The position numbers were made by a program, and so were the translations under genes. Source: Ryuthela nishihirai (Eukaryota; Arthropoda; Arachnida; Araneae; Heptathelidae). From it: a stretch of DNA of 64,000 nucleotides. Location: assembly GCA_038380435.1 (NCBI GenBank), contig JAWZYU010000011.1:81320501-81384500 (forward strand), in the 5' to 3' direction. Numbering within the stretch: position 1 is the first letter of the stretch; every line of letters starts with the position of its first letter. The notes beneath the pieces are model-generated. The model ran no database searches. It was not told the origin of the DNA and saw only the letters and a list, made by a program, of their open reading frames with translations. Shown one piece after another: positions 1-10,141 of the stretch.

Positions 1-690
1 CTAAAGTGATGAAAATTGGTCAGGCAGGCTGTGATTCAGTTAATCTGAATGGTTGCAGTCTTGAGCAGGTGTCACAATTTAATTATCTTGGGAGCTATGT
101 AACCGATAATGGTGATGTGCGGCATGAGATTAACAGACGAATAGGGATTGCATGCTGGGACTTTTAAGAATCTATGGAGAGTGTGGAGAAATTAGGTGTA
201 TACACCTAAAGACTAAAATTAGACTGTGTAATTGTTTGGTTCTTTCTAGGGTTAGTTATGGTAGTGAAACTTGGACACTTTGTAAACAAGATAGCAGGAA
301 ACTAGATGTTTTTGATTCCAGATGCTTACGCAGTATCTTGGGCATTTGGTGGTTCAACTTTGTAACTAATGATGAGGTTAGGCAAAGGAGTTTGCAACCT
401 GCTTTAAGCAGCATATTGTGCAGAGAGAGACTCCGTTGGTTTGGCCATGTTGCCCGTATGAATAATTATAGATAGGCGAATAGGGTTATGAACAGTGTGC
501 CTAAAGGCCTCAGAAAGAAGGGGAGACCTAGGATGCGGTGGGCAGACAATGTCAAACAGGACCTTGTTAGAATTGGTGTGCGGTGGCCAGATGCAGTAGA
601 TGTAGCTCAGGATAGACTGGCTTGGAGAACTAAATTGCACGGTTTGGTTGGACCTCCGTAGCCCATGGCTGCTTGATGATGATGATGAGG
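1..690 (+). mobile_element. LINE copy 1, 3' end (cut by window edge)
   Basis: 3' end of an APE-type non-LTR retrotransposon that recurs throughout the window. Residual reading frames encode the region after the RT palm: a conserved stretch containing KVMKIGQAGCDSVNLNG, then SYGSETWTLCKQD, ILGIWWFNFVTNDEV and the basic RGRPRMRW tail. The frame is broken near 155-200, where an extra T in GAGAAATTAGG shifts it, and by a TAG at about 473. It ends with a (GAT)n-like tail at 675-690, as the other copies do. Clade is not certain; the tail repeat and sequence look RTE/CR1-like. Not functional. Confidence 0.85.
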
Positions 691-747
691 AGGAGGAGGA
701 GTGGGCAACCACACAGGGTCCTGACCATATAAACCTACTGGACTGGA
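691..747 (+). repeat. LINE 5'-leader scrap fused to a LINE 3' tail
   Basis: Directly after the (GAT)n/(GAG)n tail of LINE copy 1 comes a segment containing CACAGGGTCCTGACCATATA and CTACTGGACTGGACT. It matches the LINE 5' leader at about 26265-26325 and 41190-41245. The 3' end of one copy is therefore joined head-to-tail to about 50 bp of leader, which is then cut off by the LTR fragment. Confidence 0.55.
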
Positions 748-1383
748 CTGTGTTACTTAGTTAATAAGAAATAAATTCAAAGAGATTGAGAATTGTTAAA
801 GTTTACATTTAATCAAATTTAATTATCCTGCTCAAGAGAAAAAAATTAGCAAAGTCAAAACTATTTAATAAAGCAAAGTTTATTTCTAAAACATCGTGAT
901 TCACTAAGTGAAACTTCTTCTGCATCAAATTATCAGCGGAATTAGAAGCTCACTTAAAACATCACCTACATTCTCAAATCACATTCCAAATTAACATCTT
1001 CAAAACTAACAAACAAAACTCTAACACTGTCTCCTTACTAACTCCAAAAACTACTAGCTACATGATCTGACATCACTATACACATGGCATGCAACTGACA
1101 CGTGTGTGTTGCACACTGTGAAGTATATTCACATAAACTTATGATTGTGCACTTACAGTAGCTGTGATGCAAGGGCGTGATGTTCTTACATGAGCATTAG
1201 CAGCTGTCAATCAAAAATTGTAGTTGTGCATGCACAACTCTGATTTTTTTTACCGTGCCTTTAGCGGTCTTCTGTGAGGAAAAGTGATGATGCCAAATGA
1301 AGATAATCCCCAAAATAATATTTATAATGTAAATAAAGTAAAACTGGTTAAGTAAAAGTAAATTGAATGGGTGGACCATCACA
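748..1383 (-). mobile_element. Solo-LTR family, copy a (5'-shortened on plus strand)
   Basis: Matches the LTRs at 36045-36791 and 54752-55478, in the same orientation as the latter. It shares the CTCAAGAGAAAAAAATTAG block, the TTTATTTC block, the central palindrome at about 1220-1241 (GTTGTGCATGCACAAC core) and the terminal ACCATCACA at 1383. About 150 bp at the plus-strand left end are missing. No internal retroelement sequence flanks it. Confidence 0.7.
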
Positions 1384-1550
1384 GCTTTTGCAAGGTAAAG
1401 GTAGTATTAAGTGTATAATAGTAGCATAGTAATAATGGGGAGATTACATTAGAGGCAATAGGCCATAATTAATGAAAGAGCCATAAAAGGCAAGCTCAAG
1501 AATGCTTTTAAACTGTATATACAACTAAATCGTGTATAAACATATGTGAA

Positions 1551-1755
1551 TCTGTGGCTGAGTGGTTAGTGTGCTTGGCTACTGATCTAAGGGACCCGAG
1601 TTCAAGCCCCGGGTAAGGCATGGATGTATGTGTCATTTTTCTGCTGAGATCCTGCCATCCTCTCAGACCTTCTCTATGACAAATAACTGACAGGCTTCTG
1701 TCAGACTTCTGTGACAATCAAATGCTTGAGGGGGTATTTATTATTTTTATTTATA
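1551..1755 (+). mobile_element. SINE-S copy 1
   Basis: tRNA-derived SINE. The head carries a Pol III A-box-like GGCTGAGTGGTTAG and a B-box-like GAGTTCAAGCCCC. A unique body follows (GGCATGGATGTATGTGTC, CTGCTGAGATCCTGCCATCC, ACTGACAGGCTTCTGTCAGAC), then a TATTTATTATTTTTATTTA end. The same sequence recurs at 7122, 22650 and 32121 and inverted at 20572. The head looks tRNA-Ser/Leu-like, but it is too diverged to name the isoacceptor. Confidence 0.8.
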
Positions 1756-1759
1756 GCTG

Positions 1760-1868
1760 ATCGTAAATTATTTTAAAAAATTTAAGTTTCAGAAACAGAT
1801 ATACCCGCCTTCGATCTCTCATTTCGGATTCCATCAACGTATATTTACATTGCATCTGGAAGGGTTAA
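1760..1868 (+). repeat. TTAA-repeat 3' end remnant
   Basis: Ends in CTGGAAGGGTTAA (TTAA at 1865-1868). The preceding sequence (CTCTCATTTCGGATTCCATCAACG) resembles the right ends at 25717 and 35138. It is a truncated end of the long TTAA-bounded repeat, beginning just after the SINE. Confidence 0.5.
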
Positions 1869-2778
1869 TCTTGAATGGCAAGATGTTTTCACTAAATTCT
1901 AGACTTTGAATTTCCAGAAATTGTTTCCTTGATGGGGACATTTTCTCAACAGCTAACAGAAGTCAAATATGATGACCATTTTCAGTCAATGATTATTCAT
2001 GGCAGATGGAAGGTTGTTGGGGAGTGGGAGTGGTGTGGGAGATGGCAGAGGTGGGGTGTCATTAACCAACACCTATAACAGTATAAAAGGTGTAGCATTA
2101 ACTCTTAAGACACACGTGAGCGTGTCTTAAGACGCGTAGCATCTTTTCAGTTTTCACCTGTATTTCCCATATTGTGAAGATAGTAAAATTATACAGGAGA
2201 GATCATTTTGCAATCAAACAATGAGAACTGTAAAATCGACATAAACGTAAATACTGAGACTTTAAATTTCTTTCAATAGATTTTTTTTTGCCCTTTTCTC
2301 TTTGCAAAAGCAGAGAATGTTTTTTTTTGCAAAACTTATCAGAATTGATACTATCATTGCAGTTGCCATTTATTCAATATTTTAGGGTTTGTCCTATATA
2401 TTTATAAAAATTTTGGAAAGACATTTGTGTCCTATATTTTTTTGTTTTGTCCTTTAAAAGTCCTTTATTTCTGATACCAAATGAAATTGATCTGTCTTGA
2501 TATTAATTTTGATAAATTTTGTATTTTTGTTGATATGATTTAGGAATTAAATAACACAACTAAAATATTTATAATTCAAAATTTTTAATTTTATTAATTG
2601 TACTAATTAAATAATTCTTGTAGTAATGTAAACCTTTTGCAAATTAAAAGTTATTCATTGATATGTTTCTTTTTTACATTTTTGAATATTTTTTGCATTT
2701 TAAATAAAATTAATATATGCATATCATTTGTTTTGTAGTTTTTTAACACATAGTATAAAATTACCATTTATTGGTCTG
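1869..2778. other. AT-rich stretch without a gene
   Basis: No convincing coding sequence on either strand. It holds a short perfect 10-bp stem hairpin at 2104-2131 (CTTAAGACAC / GTGTCTTAAG) and several poly-T runs. No repeat-family assignment could be made. Confidence 0.5.
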
Positions 2779-3325
2779 CAAATGGGAGCTAGGTAGTCAC
2801 TGGAAGGAGAGCTATGCAACAATCCCCTGTGATGATGCATAGAATCGGCCAGGACTAACACCTAATGTCCGACCCTGCCTTCTCATGGTGCAGACAGTTA
2901 GTACCTTTCAAAAGAGATACTCTCTTATGGAAGTGAACAGAAGGGGAGGGCTGCCAGATTAGTGTGGCCTGCTGATTTGGACATCTATGGCTACTTTTCT
3001 TTTTTTTCTACCCTGCTGAGGTGGAAACTGGTCCTGGAGTGGTAACTGGTCCTGGTGCTGACCATATATACCAACCTGAATGGAATAATGGCTCTGAGCT
3101 TGATTATGGATCCTGATTTTGCTGCACTGGTGGGCTTCTGTGGAGGGAAAATCTTCTGCTGCATTTTCTGTTTGTTTGTGGGTTGACAACCCCAAGTGAA
3201 TAGATTCACAGGATATGTTTTATCAGCTGGTGGATAATCCTGAGCAGAGGTTATCGCAGGCACCTGAACTCTTTGCTTTTATTGGCATTGTCAAACTCTA
3301 CATTGGAGGAAGTCTTCCAGTGTAG

Positions 3326-3757
3326 ATGGCTTCAGCCTTTAGTAGTGGGGGAACGGGTCTTTGCCCCATGTCTGCGATTAGGGGGCTGTTTGATATTGTC
3401 GGCATTCCCTCTCTCAATAAACATAGTTTCTTTAAACATCCCACTAACCATTTTCTCTCCATAGGTAGTTGGAATGTGAGGACTCTGCACAGAGCTTTTT
3501 CTCTTAGTGTCCCCACACAAGAATTCCACCATTATAATTTAGATATTCTCGGCTTGCAAGAGACCAGACGGACAGATAAAGGTCAGATTCTTAAAAATAA
3601 TCTTGAATTTCTCTTTTCAGGGAGGGACGACAATAAGCATCACCAAGGCGTAGGTCTGCTTCTCAGCAGACACATTAGTGATGCTCTTCTAGGATATGAG
3701 TGCATTAATGAAAGGTTTCTTGCAGCAAACTTTCAGACAAGCATTAAAGACTTGAAT
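3326..3757 (+). pseudogene. LINE copy 2 endonuclease, N-terminal part
   Basis: Encodes the start of an APE (exonuclease-III-like) endonuclease that would nick target DNA to prime reverse transcription. Visible motifs are SIGSWNVRTLHR and YNLDILGLQETRRTDKG, followed by SGRDDNKHHQGVGLLLSRH and GYECINERFLAANFQ. Reading is open up to residue DLNV, where the SINE-T insertion interrupts it. The region upstream (SGGTGLCPMSAIRGLFDIVG) is shared with copies 5 and 8, so the protein has a short N-terminal extension before the endonuclease. Confidence 0.75.
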
Positions 3758-4065
3758 GTTGATTTATCTCTGCAAAATTCCCCGCCCTGCCCACAGTCAG
3801 TAGGGGACACCGATGGGCTTGGAAAGGCTGCCGTCCGTCGGATGGGACCTTAAGCCGTGGCCCCGTGTGTGGGAGAGCCATACCCTGTGCACATTAAAGA
3901 ACATGCTGGATGGCCTTACCGGGAGGCTACCATCTGTCTCCCAACAGCTGTTCCAGTGGGTCCCCTCCCCCAACCTTCTCTGAGCCTTCGGGGTCCATGT
4001 GACCTGGCCATTTCGCCCATGGTGTGCAAAAAAAGTGCCGCTCAGAGGTAAAACAACCCAACCCC
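3758..4065 (+). mobile_element. SINE-T, 5'-truncated, inside LINE copy 2
   Basis: Begins at GATTTATCTCTGCAAAATTC and lacks the tRNA-like head. It continues through the family's body (GGGACACCGATGGGCTTGG, TTAAGCCGTGGCCCCGTGTG, CTGTGCACATTAAAGAAC) to the GGTAAAACAACCCA end. Compared with LINE copies 5 and 8, the LINE bases that follow AAAGACTTGAATGTT (about 13 bases) are missing at the junction. The insertion was therefore accompanied by a small target deletion, not a clean duplication. Confidence 0.85.
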
Positions 4066-4823
4066 CCACTGAGGATGCTGATGAGGATGACAAGGATAGG
4101 TTTTATGGACAACTTCAGGATATTTTGAATTCTGTCAAGAAAGGAGATATTATCCTTGTTCTTGGTGACTTCAATGCCAAAGTTGGTACTGACTCTGACC
4201 TTTGGGGAGGAGTAATAGGCCCTTTTGGTATTGGTAGCTGCAATGGCAATGGGCAACGTCTCCTACAGGTAAGTAAACTCAATGGATTCAGAATAACTAA
4301 CAGTTATTACAAACACCGCGATATACATAAGTACACATGGGTATCACCTGATGGGCTGCATAAGAATATGATTGATTACATATTAATTAACAGCAAATGG
4401 GCTAGTTCTGTTAGGAATACCAGGATATATAGGGGAGCCGATATTGGATCTGACCATTACCTTGTTAAAAGTGTGTTGCAACTTAAACTTAAAAAGTGTT
4501 GTGCTAGGGTTAAAAAATTTACTTTTAATACTGAAGCTCTGAAAGATCCAGCTATAGCCAAAGCTTACCATGATAGGTTACTTAGTCATTATGACAGTCA
4601 TGGTATGCTTACTACTGAAGTTGAGGAAGAATGGGATTATTTTAAACAGCCTTTTTTGGACACTAACAGTACTCTTTTAGGTAAAAAGGAGCAGAGGAGG
4701 CAGAATTATCTGAGAGATAAGGCACTTGAGCTTATTTCAAAAAGAAAGAACTGCAGGAATTCCTTAATCAATACCCTACTAGTCCTAATAGAAAGCATTA
4801 CAGAGAGCTTAATAAACATGTAA
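4066..4823 (+). pseudogene. LINE copy 2 endonuclease, C-terminal part and linker
   Basis: Continues the APE domain after the SINE: LVLGDFNAKVG, NMIDYILINSKWASS and GSDHYLVKSVL carry the conserved GDFN, D-Y and SDH residues of the family. A basic linker follows (KKEQRRQNYLRDKALELI), and the frame is lost at about 4800, shortly before the RT. Catalytic residues of the endonuclease half are still present, but the protein is discontinuous. Confidence 0.75.
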
Positions 4824-6329
4824 AGGATCAGTTAGCTGCTGATAAGAATCTTTGGTTTGATGGCTTGGCTGACAAAGCCGAGGAAGCAGTTAGACAATAT
4901 AACAGCAGAGAGCTGTACCAGATAGTAATGTTTTGTGTGGTAGAAAACAGACATGTATACAAGGATTGAAGGATAAACAGGGTAAGGTTATAGAAGGTGA
5001 GGATTCTGTCATGGCTAGGTGGGCTGAGCATTTCAGAGATATTTTAAATAATGTGTTTAGTTCTACTCCCATTGTTTGCAATGATGATAAGTGCATTACT
5101 GGCCTTAATGTTGGTCCTATAACACAATCTGAAGTTATTTTGGCTATTTCTAACTTTAACTTCATAATTTTCCAGGAGTAGATGAAATTACTACAGAAAT
5201 GATTAGAGCTGGGAATGTTTCGGTTACCACTTGGATGACTGAAATTCTGAATATCTTTTATGATAAAGGCATGGTTCCTAAGGATTTTACCAGAGCTATT
5301 GTTATCCCTGTTTTCAAAAAAGGTGATCGCAGTTCTTGTGATAACTATAGGGGTATCAGCCTACTCTCTGTTCCAGATAAAGTTCTTTCCATGATTGTGC
5401 TTAATAGAATTAAGAATCTGGTTGACAGGCAATTGCGTGATGAGCAATGTTGATTCAGAAGTGATAGGGGATGTGTGGATCAGATATTTTCACTTAGGCA
5501 GATTCTTGAGAAATGTTTAGAGTTTCAGGACTGGAGATACGAAAATTTCTGATTTAGATGATGCTGATGATTTAGCCCTTTTTGAAAATGATGTTGATGA
5601 GATGAACTCTTTCATTCAAGCTGTTGATGAGACTGGTAGTAGGTAGGTTTAGTTATAAACAGAGAGAAAACTAAAGTGATGAAAATTGGTCAGGCAGGCT
5701 GGGATTCAGTTAATCTGAATGGTTGCAGTCTTGAGCAGGTGTCACAGTTTAATTATCTTGGGAGCTATGTAACAGATAATGGTGATGTGCGGCATGAGAT
5801 TGACAGATGACTAGGGATTGCTGCCGGGACTTTTAAGAATCTATGGAGAGTGTGGAGAAATAGGCGTATACACCTAAAGACTAAAATTAGACTGTATAAT
5901 AGTTTGGTTCTTTCTAGGATTAGTTATGGTAGTGAAACTTGGACACTTTGTAAACAAGATAACAGGAAGCTAGAAGCTATTGATTCCAGATGCTTATGCA
6001 GTATCTTGGGCATTAGGTGGTTCAACTTTGTAACTAATGATGAGGTTAAGCAAAGTAGTTTGCAACCTCCTTTAAGCAGCATATTGTTCAGAAAGAGACT
6101 ACGATGGTTTGGCCATGTTGCCCGTATGGATAATTATAGATTGGCTAATAGGGTTATGAACAGTGTGCCTAAAGGCCTCAGAAAGAGGGGTAGACCTAGA
6201 ATGCGGTGGTCATACAATGTCAAACAGGACCTTGTTAGAATTGGTGTGCAGTGGCCATATGCAGTTGATGTAGCTCAGGATAGACTTGCTTGGAAAACTA
6301 AATTGCACAGTCTGGTTGGACCTCCATAG
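4824..6329 (+). pseudogene. LINE copy 2 RT and C-terminal region, broken
   Basis: Pieces in changing frames: MARWAEHFRDILNN (about 5010-5052), VTTWMTEILNIFYDKGMVPKDF (5220-5290) and AIVIPVFKKGDRSSCDNYRG (RT finger motif, about 5295-5355). A stop follows after DEQC at 5451. The palm is deleted, and the catalytic box appears as LDDADDLAL near 5550. From 5850 to 6329 a clean frame covers SYGSETWTLCKQDNRKL through RGRPRMRW to LVGPP, the same C-terminus as copy 8. Confidence 0.75.
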
Positions 6330-6362
6330 CCCAGGGCTGCTTGAGGATGATGATGATGATGA

Positions 6363-7121
6363 TGATAAAATTAATAGTAGCATGACAAAAATTGACAAAC
6401 AACTTGTATTAGTAAAAAGGCCTGAAAATATTTTCAATAAGTGTACTTTATTTTTCCAGAAAACAAATTGTCACTATAGCTATGGTTTTTCATTTTTTTT
6501 AAACATTATCCAAGCAATAAAATTCAAATAAAGAACTATTGGAGACTTTATTTTTGGATTGGGTCATTTACCTGGATTTTCCGAGATTTCTGATAACTGC
6601 CACACCATTTTACAATGTCTAGATTTTTTCCCCCCAGCAGTCTAATGTAAATCAATATTTGAAATATAAACACATTTTTTATGGAGAATTTTTCTTGCAC
6701 TCTGTAGCCAAAAATAATCCAGAATGACCAAAAAAATTCCATTGGCCATAAATCTTGAAATATACCAGATCAAAATTTCTCTTAATGATTTATTTTTTCT
6801 AACCCTGGGACGTAGCTAGTGGAAGATGGGACAACTATCTGAACTTTAAAATTGTAGGATGGCTGAAATTTGAGATTACAATTGAATGAATATTTTTGTG
6901 TAATGTTTTATTTTCATCTTCTTTGTCTTCTATTTTATGTACTTTTAAACTTTACTAGAATTTAAAACAAACTGCTCCTATATTTTCCTTTTCCATTTAT
7001 TTTATCCTATACTCCCCAAATGTTACTTGTTATATGCCTGTTCTGATTTTTACCATTTGATGTACCTGGTAGAAAACAAACGAAGCACCATTTTTTAAAA
7101 AAAATTGTGAACTCCATTTTT
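6363..7121. other. Intergenic AT-rich sequence
   Basis: No coding sequence or recognised repeat supported. It follows directly on the LINE tail. Confidence 0.5.
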
Positions 7122-7322
7122 CCAGTGACAGAGTGATCAGTGCATTTGGCTACTCACCCAAGAGACCCAAATCCAAGCTCTGGGTAAGGCATGGATGTTT
7201 GTGTTGTCTTTCTGTTGAGGTCTTGCCTTCCTCACAGATCTTTTCTATGGCATGTTAAACTGAGAAGCTCCTGTCAGACCTCTGTGGCAAGCAGCTACTT
7301 TAGGAGTAATTATATTTATTTG
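7122..7322 (+). mobile_element. SINE-S copy 2, diverged
   Basis: Aligns by eye along most of its length with the copies at 1551 and 32121: GTGATCAGTGCATTTGGCTAC, AAATCCAAGCTCTGGG (decayed B box), GGCATGGATGTTTGTGTTG, TGCCTTCCTCACAGATC, then a TATTTATTTG end. An older copy with several changes in the tRNA-like head. Confidence 0.75.
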
Positions 7323-9110
7323 TCCACTGATCTTGTCAGTGGCACTAAGAGTCCGAAAAGCATAAAATTCTTAATCTGGGACATAGGGATCTGGACATGT
7401 TGTCGAGGACTTTCACAGAGTTCTTTATCCGTAATTTAAAAAAATAAAGAACAAATGTAGGCAGAGTTTGAAAAATCAAGGGGTGCTGCTTCAAAAAAAA
7501 AAAACAACAACAACATAAAATCAGTGTTATATGAAAATGTTTAAGATTCTCTTATCCATTGGTTCATATGAGCCAGAGCTCAAATTTTACCACTAATCTG
7601 TGCACTGCTTGAAACAGAAAAAGCAAACAATGGTCATTAGCTGCATGACTTGTTAAAAATAAGCAATTGATCTTTATTATCTTTAAAGTAAGTCTTATTA
7701 TATTTACAGTGTAGTCTTCATTTATTTGTGCTTAAATTCTTTAATTCTTTTTTTTAGACAACTTTCCAATAAATTTTTTTTATAGTGAATTTATGGATAT
7801 AGAGAAGTTTTTCACTGGTCCTTTCAAATTTGTTTAAAATAGGTTCAACTCTACATTTATTTTAGCAAAGGATTTTTAAAATAAATTCTTATGATTAGCA
7901 GCAACACTGTTGTTAAATGTTTCAGCAGCCTGAACCTTTAAAATAGTAAATATTACTCAAAATCGTGATTTGGTGAATATTTTCAGTTTCCTCTGATATT
8001 TTGCTAAAAAAAGCTCTATTTCATAGTAAACTTTCGATATAGCTTTCCATTCACATAACATGGAAATGTCCCAAACTTTTTTAAATTTTGTATAACTTGT
8101 TCATTCCCAGAGCAAAAAAAAAAGAAGGAAAATGTTTGAATAATTGTTTTTTAAATGTAGTTGCTTTTTGAATACTATATATTATGCTACGTATATTATT
8201 TGTTACTTTAATTTTGCAGCATTTGGGAACAAAACTGTTACAAAATATCTGGTATTACCTATTTTTATGGATATAAATGCATACAAATGTAAAAATATAT
8301 ATATATATTTCTAGAAAATCAAAGCCTGCCACTTATAATTGTACAGCCACATATAATTATAATTGTGGAGTACTTGAAGTCTAAATCAGATTCTGTACAC
8401 AATAAAGTTTTATGATACAAAGGCAATAGTTGTAAAGGTTCCTGGAGGGGGGGGGGGGAGGATTTCGTTTTGCCTGGTATATTTACTGTCACACCTGCCA
8501 TGCTGAAATCCCTATAGTTATCACAAGAATTGTGACCACCTTTTTAAAAAAATAAGGATAATAACAAATTCTGCTGAAATCCTTAGGAACAATTGCCTTT
8601 ATCATAAATAACAGATTTATTTCACAATTATCACTGTTGGGAGATTTATGTCTCCTGTGTTGCTGCTTGAGGTGTTAAAGCGATTCGATGGTAATAGTTC
8701 GTTTTAGGTGTTGTGCAGTTGCAAGGTTATATAAGGTATATTTACTGCTAGGAAGGATAATCCTTGGCTGGTACACTCACTGTAGTTGCTGCGAAGGCTT
8801 ACACTTGGTTGCTGTGGTGCTCTAGTTTTCAGTTTGACAGTCTGATAGCATTGCTGGGTAATCATTGGCACTGTCCACTGATGCATGGAATTTTCATCTG
8901 TTTAGCATGTATTGGAGGTGTTTTTCTAAGCTTGCTGCAGGATGACATGCTATGGGGCACGGTCACAGTGTTCTTCCAGCTTGAATTACGATGTGTGTTA
9001 GAGGATCATCTTCTGTTGTTTTACACATTTGACATATTTTTGAGCATAATTCATTTTGTTGGTCTGCTTTGTCGACATCTTCGGATGCTATCAACTCCTT
9101 AGCAAATGGG
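7323..9110. other. Long non-coding stretch
   Basis: No gene that I can support. It holds low-complexity tracts (an AT repeat near 8297-8310, a poly-G run near 8447-8458) and an open frame at 8764-9102 with no recognisable domain, which I do not call. Confidence 0.5.
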
Positions 9111-9112
9111 TT

Positions 9113-9172
9113 CCTCTAGTGGTGCTCCTATCATTATAATGATAAATCATCATGATAGGAGCACCAGTAGAG
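9113..9172. repeat. Hairpin in the Penelope-like terminal repeat
   Basis: Inverted repeat: CCTCTAGTGGTGCTCCTATCAT is mirrored by ATGATAGGAGCACCAGTAGAGG with one mismatch around a short AT-rich loop. It lies at the start of the first terminal repeat, and the second repeat (9800) has only one arm. Confidence 0.7.
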
Positions 9173-9200
9173 GGATTTTCCAAATGTTACAAATATATAA

Positions 9201-9291
9201 TCTGGAAGTGAAAATCAAATGGATTATATCTGGAAGTGAAAATCAAATGGATTATATCTGGAATATATATCTGGAAGTGAAAATCAAACTT
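9201..9291 (+). repeat. 28-bp tandem repeat
   Basis: Unit TCTGGAAGTGAAAATCAAAT plus GGATTATA, with full copies at 9201 and 9229, a short degenerate unit at 9257, and a last copy from about 9269. It lies between the hairpin and the first terminal-repeat core of the Penelope-like remnant. Confidence 0.8.
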
Positions 9292-10141
9292 GAACCAAAA
9301 ATTGTGTAATAACAAGTTCCAGGCAGGTGGGAGGGGGTCAGATCGGATAGTTCTTCTTTTTTTAAGGTTTATAGTTAAATTTTCTATGTGGTTTAGTTGA
9401 AATTTGTAGGTGGAGATGCTATTATTATATAATTAAGTTTACTTGTTGTTAGGTTGTTTTGAATTATTGTTTGCATTACAACTGTATGGCCTATTTTTTC
9501 TTAATGTCTGTTTTGTGTACTGTAATGCGATTGCAGATTTGTCTATATATTTTTCCTATGTAGTTATTTTTGCTTTATATTAATTGGTGAAGGTTGTCAA
9601 TATTTATTTATATATTTCTCCTGTGGGTTTAATTTTGTCTCTGTCATTAAGTACAACTTTCTTTATTGTATTTGTTATAGAGCTAGGAGCTTTCATATTG
9701 TATTTCTTTAAATGTTATTTAGTGAATGTGATAAGACTGGTATGTATGGGAAAGCTATAGTATAATTATAATTTAACTGATTCTTGTTGTGCTTGTGTGC
9801 CCTCTAGCAGTTGCTCCTATGACTTAAACCAGAAATTGTGTAATAGCAAGTTCCAGGCAGTGGAGTGCTGTGTTTGAGTTTGTATTTGAGTTGCTTATGA
9901 ATTTTAGTTATGTAAGTTTTCTCATAGCTGGCTCTTTGACTTATTTTGTAAATATGGTTAATTTTATTTCTTAGTAAAGCTTTAGATGATGCATAGTGAT
10001 GTGCTCTATACAAATACGTGTTGAACACTGTTGCGTTATTCGAAGTGAGGTGGTTGGATTTAGCTGATATTAGATTTGGTACAAAGGTGGGCTTTCTGTA
10101 TGCAGTTGTATTGCATTTTAGATTATTATGTGTTATATGTG

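Larger units (their letters stand above)
2779..6362 (+). mobile_element. LINE copy 2, near full length, internally deleted
   Basis: Starts with the family's 5' leader (GGAAGGAGAGCTATGCAACAATCC, then the TACCTTTCAAAAGAGATA block at 2906-2926). It runs through the endonuclease, part of the RT and the C-terminal domain to a (GAT)n tail at 6346-6362. A SINE-T copy sits in the endonuclease (3758-4065). A deletion at about 5533 joins RT text after LEFQ directly to the DDADDLAL region, so most of the RT palm is gone. Stops and frameshifts occur elsewhere. Single-ORF non-LTR retrotransposon, now inert. Confidence 0.85.
9111..10141 (-). mobile_element. Penelope-like element remnant with repeated termini
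   Basis: On the minus strand about 10140-9830 encodes a Penelope-type RT segment: LKCNTTAYRKPTF, then SNHLTSNNATVFNTYLYRAH and SSKALLRNKINHIYKIS, typical of the region after the RT palm in Penelope-like elements. Downstream, two direct repeats flank about 530 bp. One is at 9292-9330 and the other at 9825-9862, sharing AATTGTGTAATA-CAAGTTCCAGGCAG. Both are preceded by a CCTCTAG...GCTCCTAT block (9113-9131 and 9800-9820). This is the pattern of a pLTR. LINE copy 3 truncates the RT at 10142. Confidence 0.55.

Noticed and set aside
404..712. Ser-rich open frames opposite LINE 3' ends (also 6210-6437, 29459-29755, 34148-34477, 44273-44593)
   Set aside because: The serine runs come from reading the (GAT)n tail in reverse, and the rest is the antisense of the LINE C-terminus.
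8764..9102. 112-codon hydrophobic open frame on plus
   Set aside because: No recognisable domain, no splice context, and length is compatible with chance in this composition.
9292..9862. Hammerhead ribozyme in the Penelope-like terminal repeats
   Set aside because: I looked for CTGATGA and GAAA core elements in the right arrangement on both strands and saw none.
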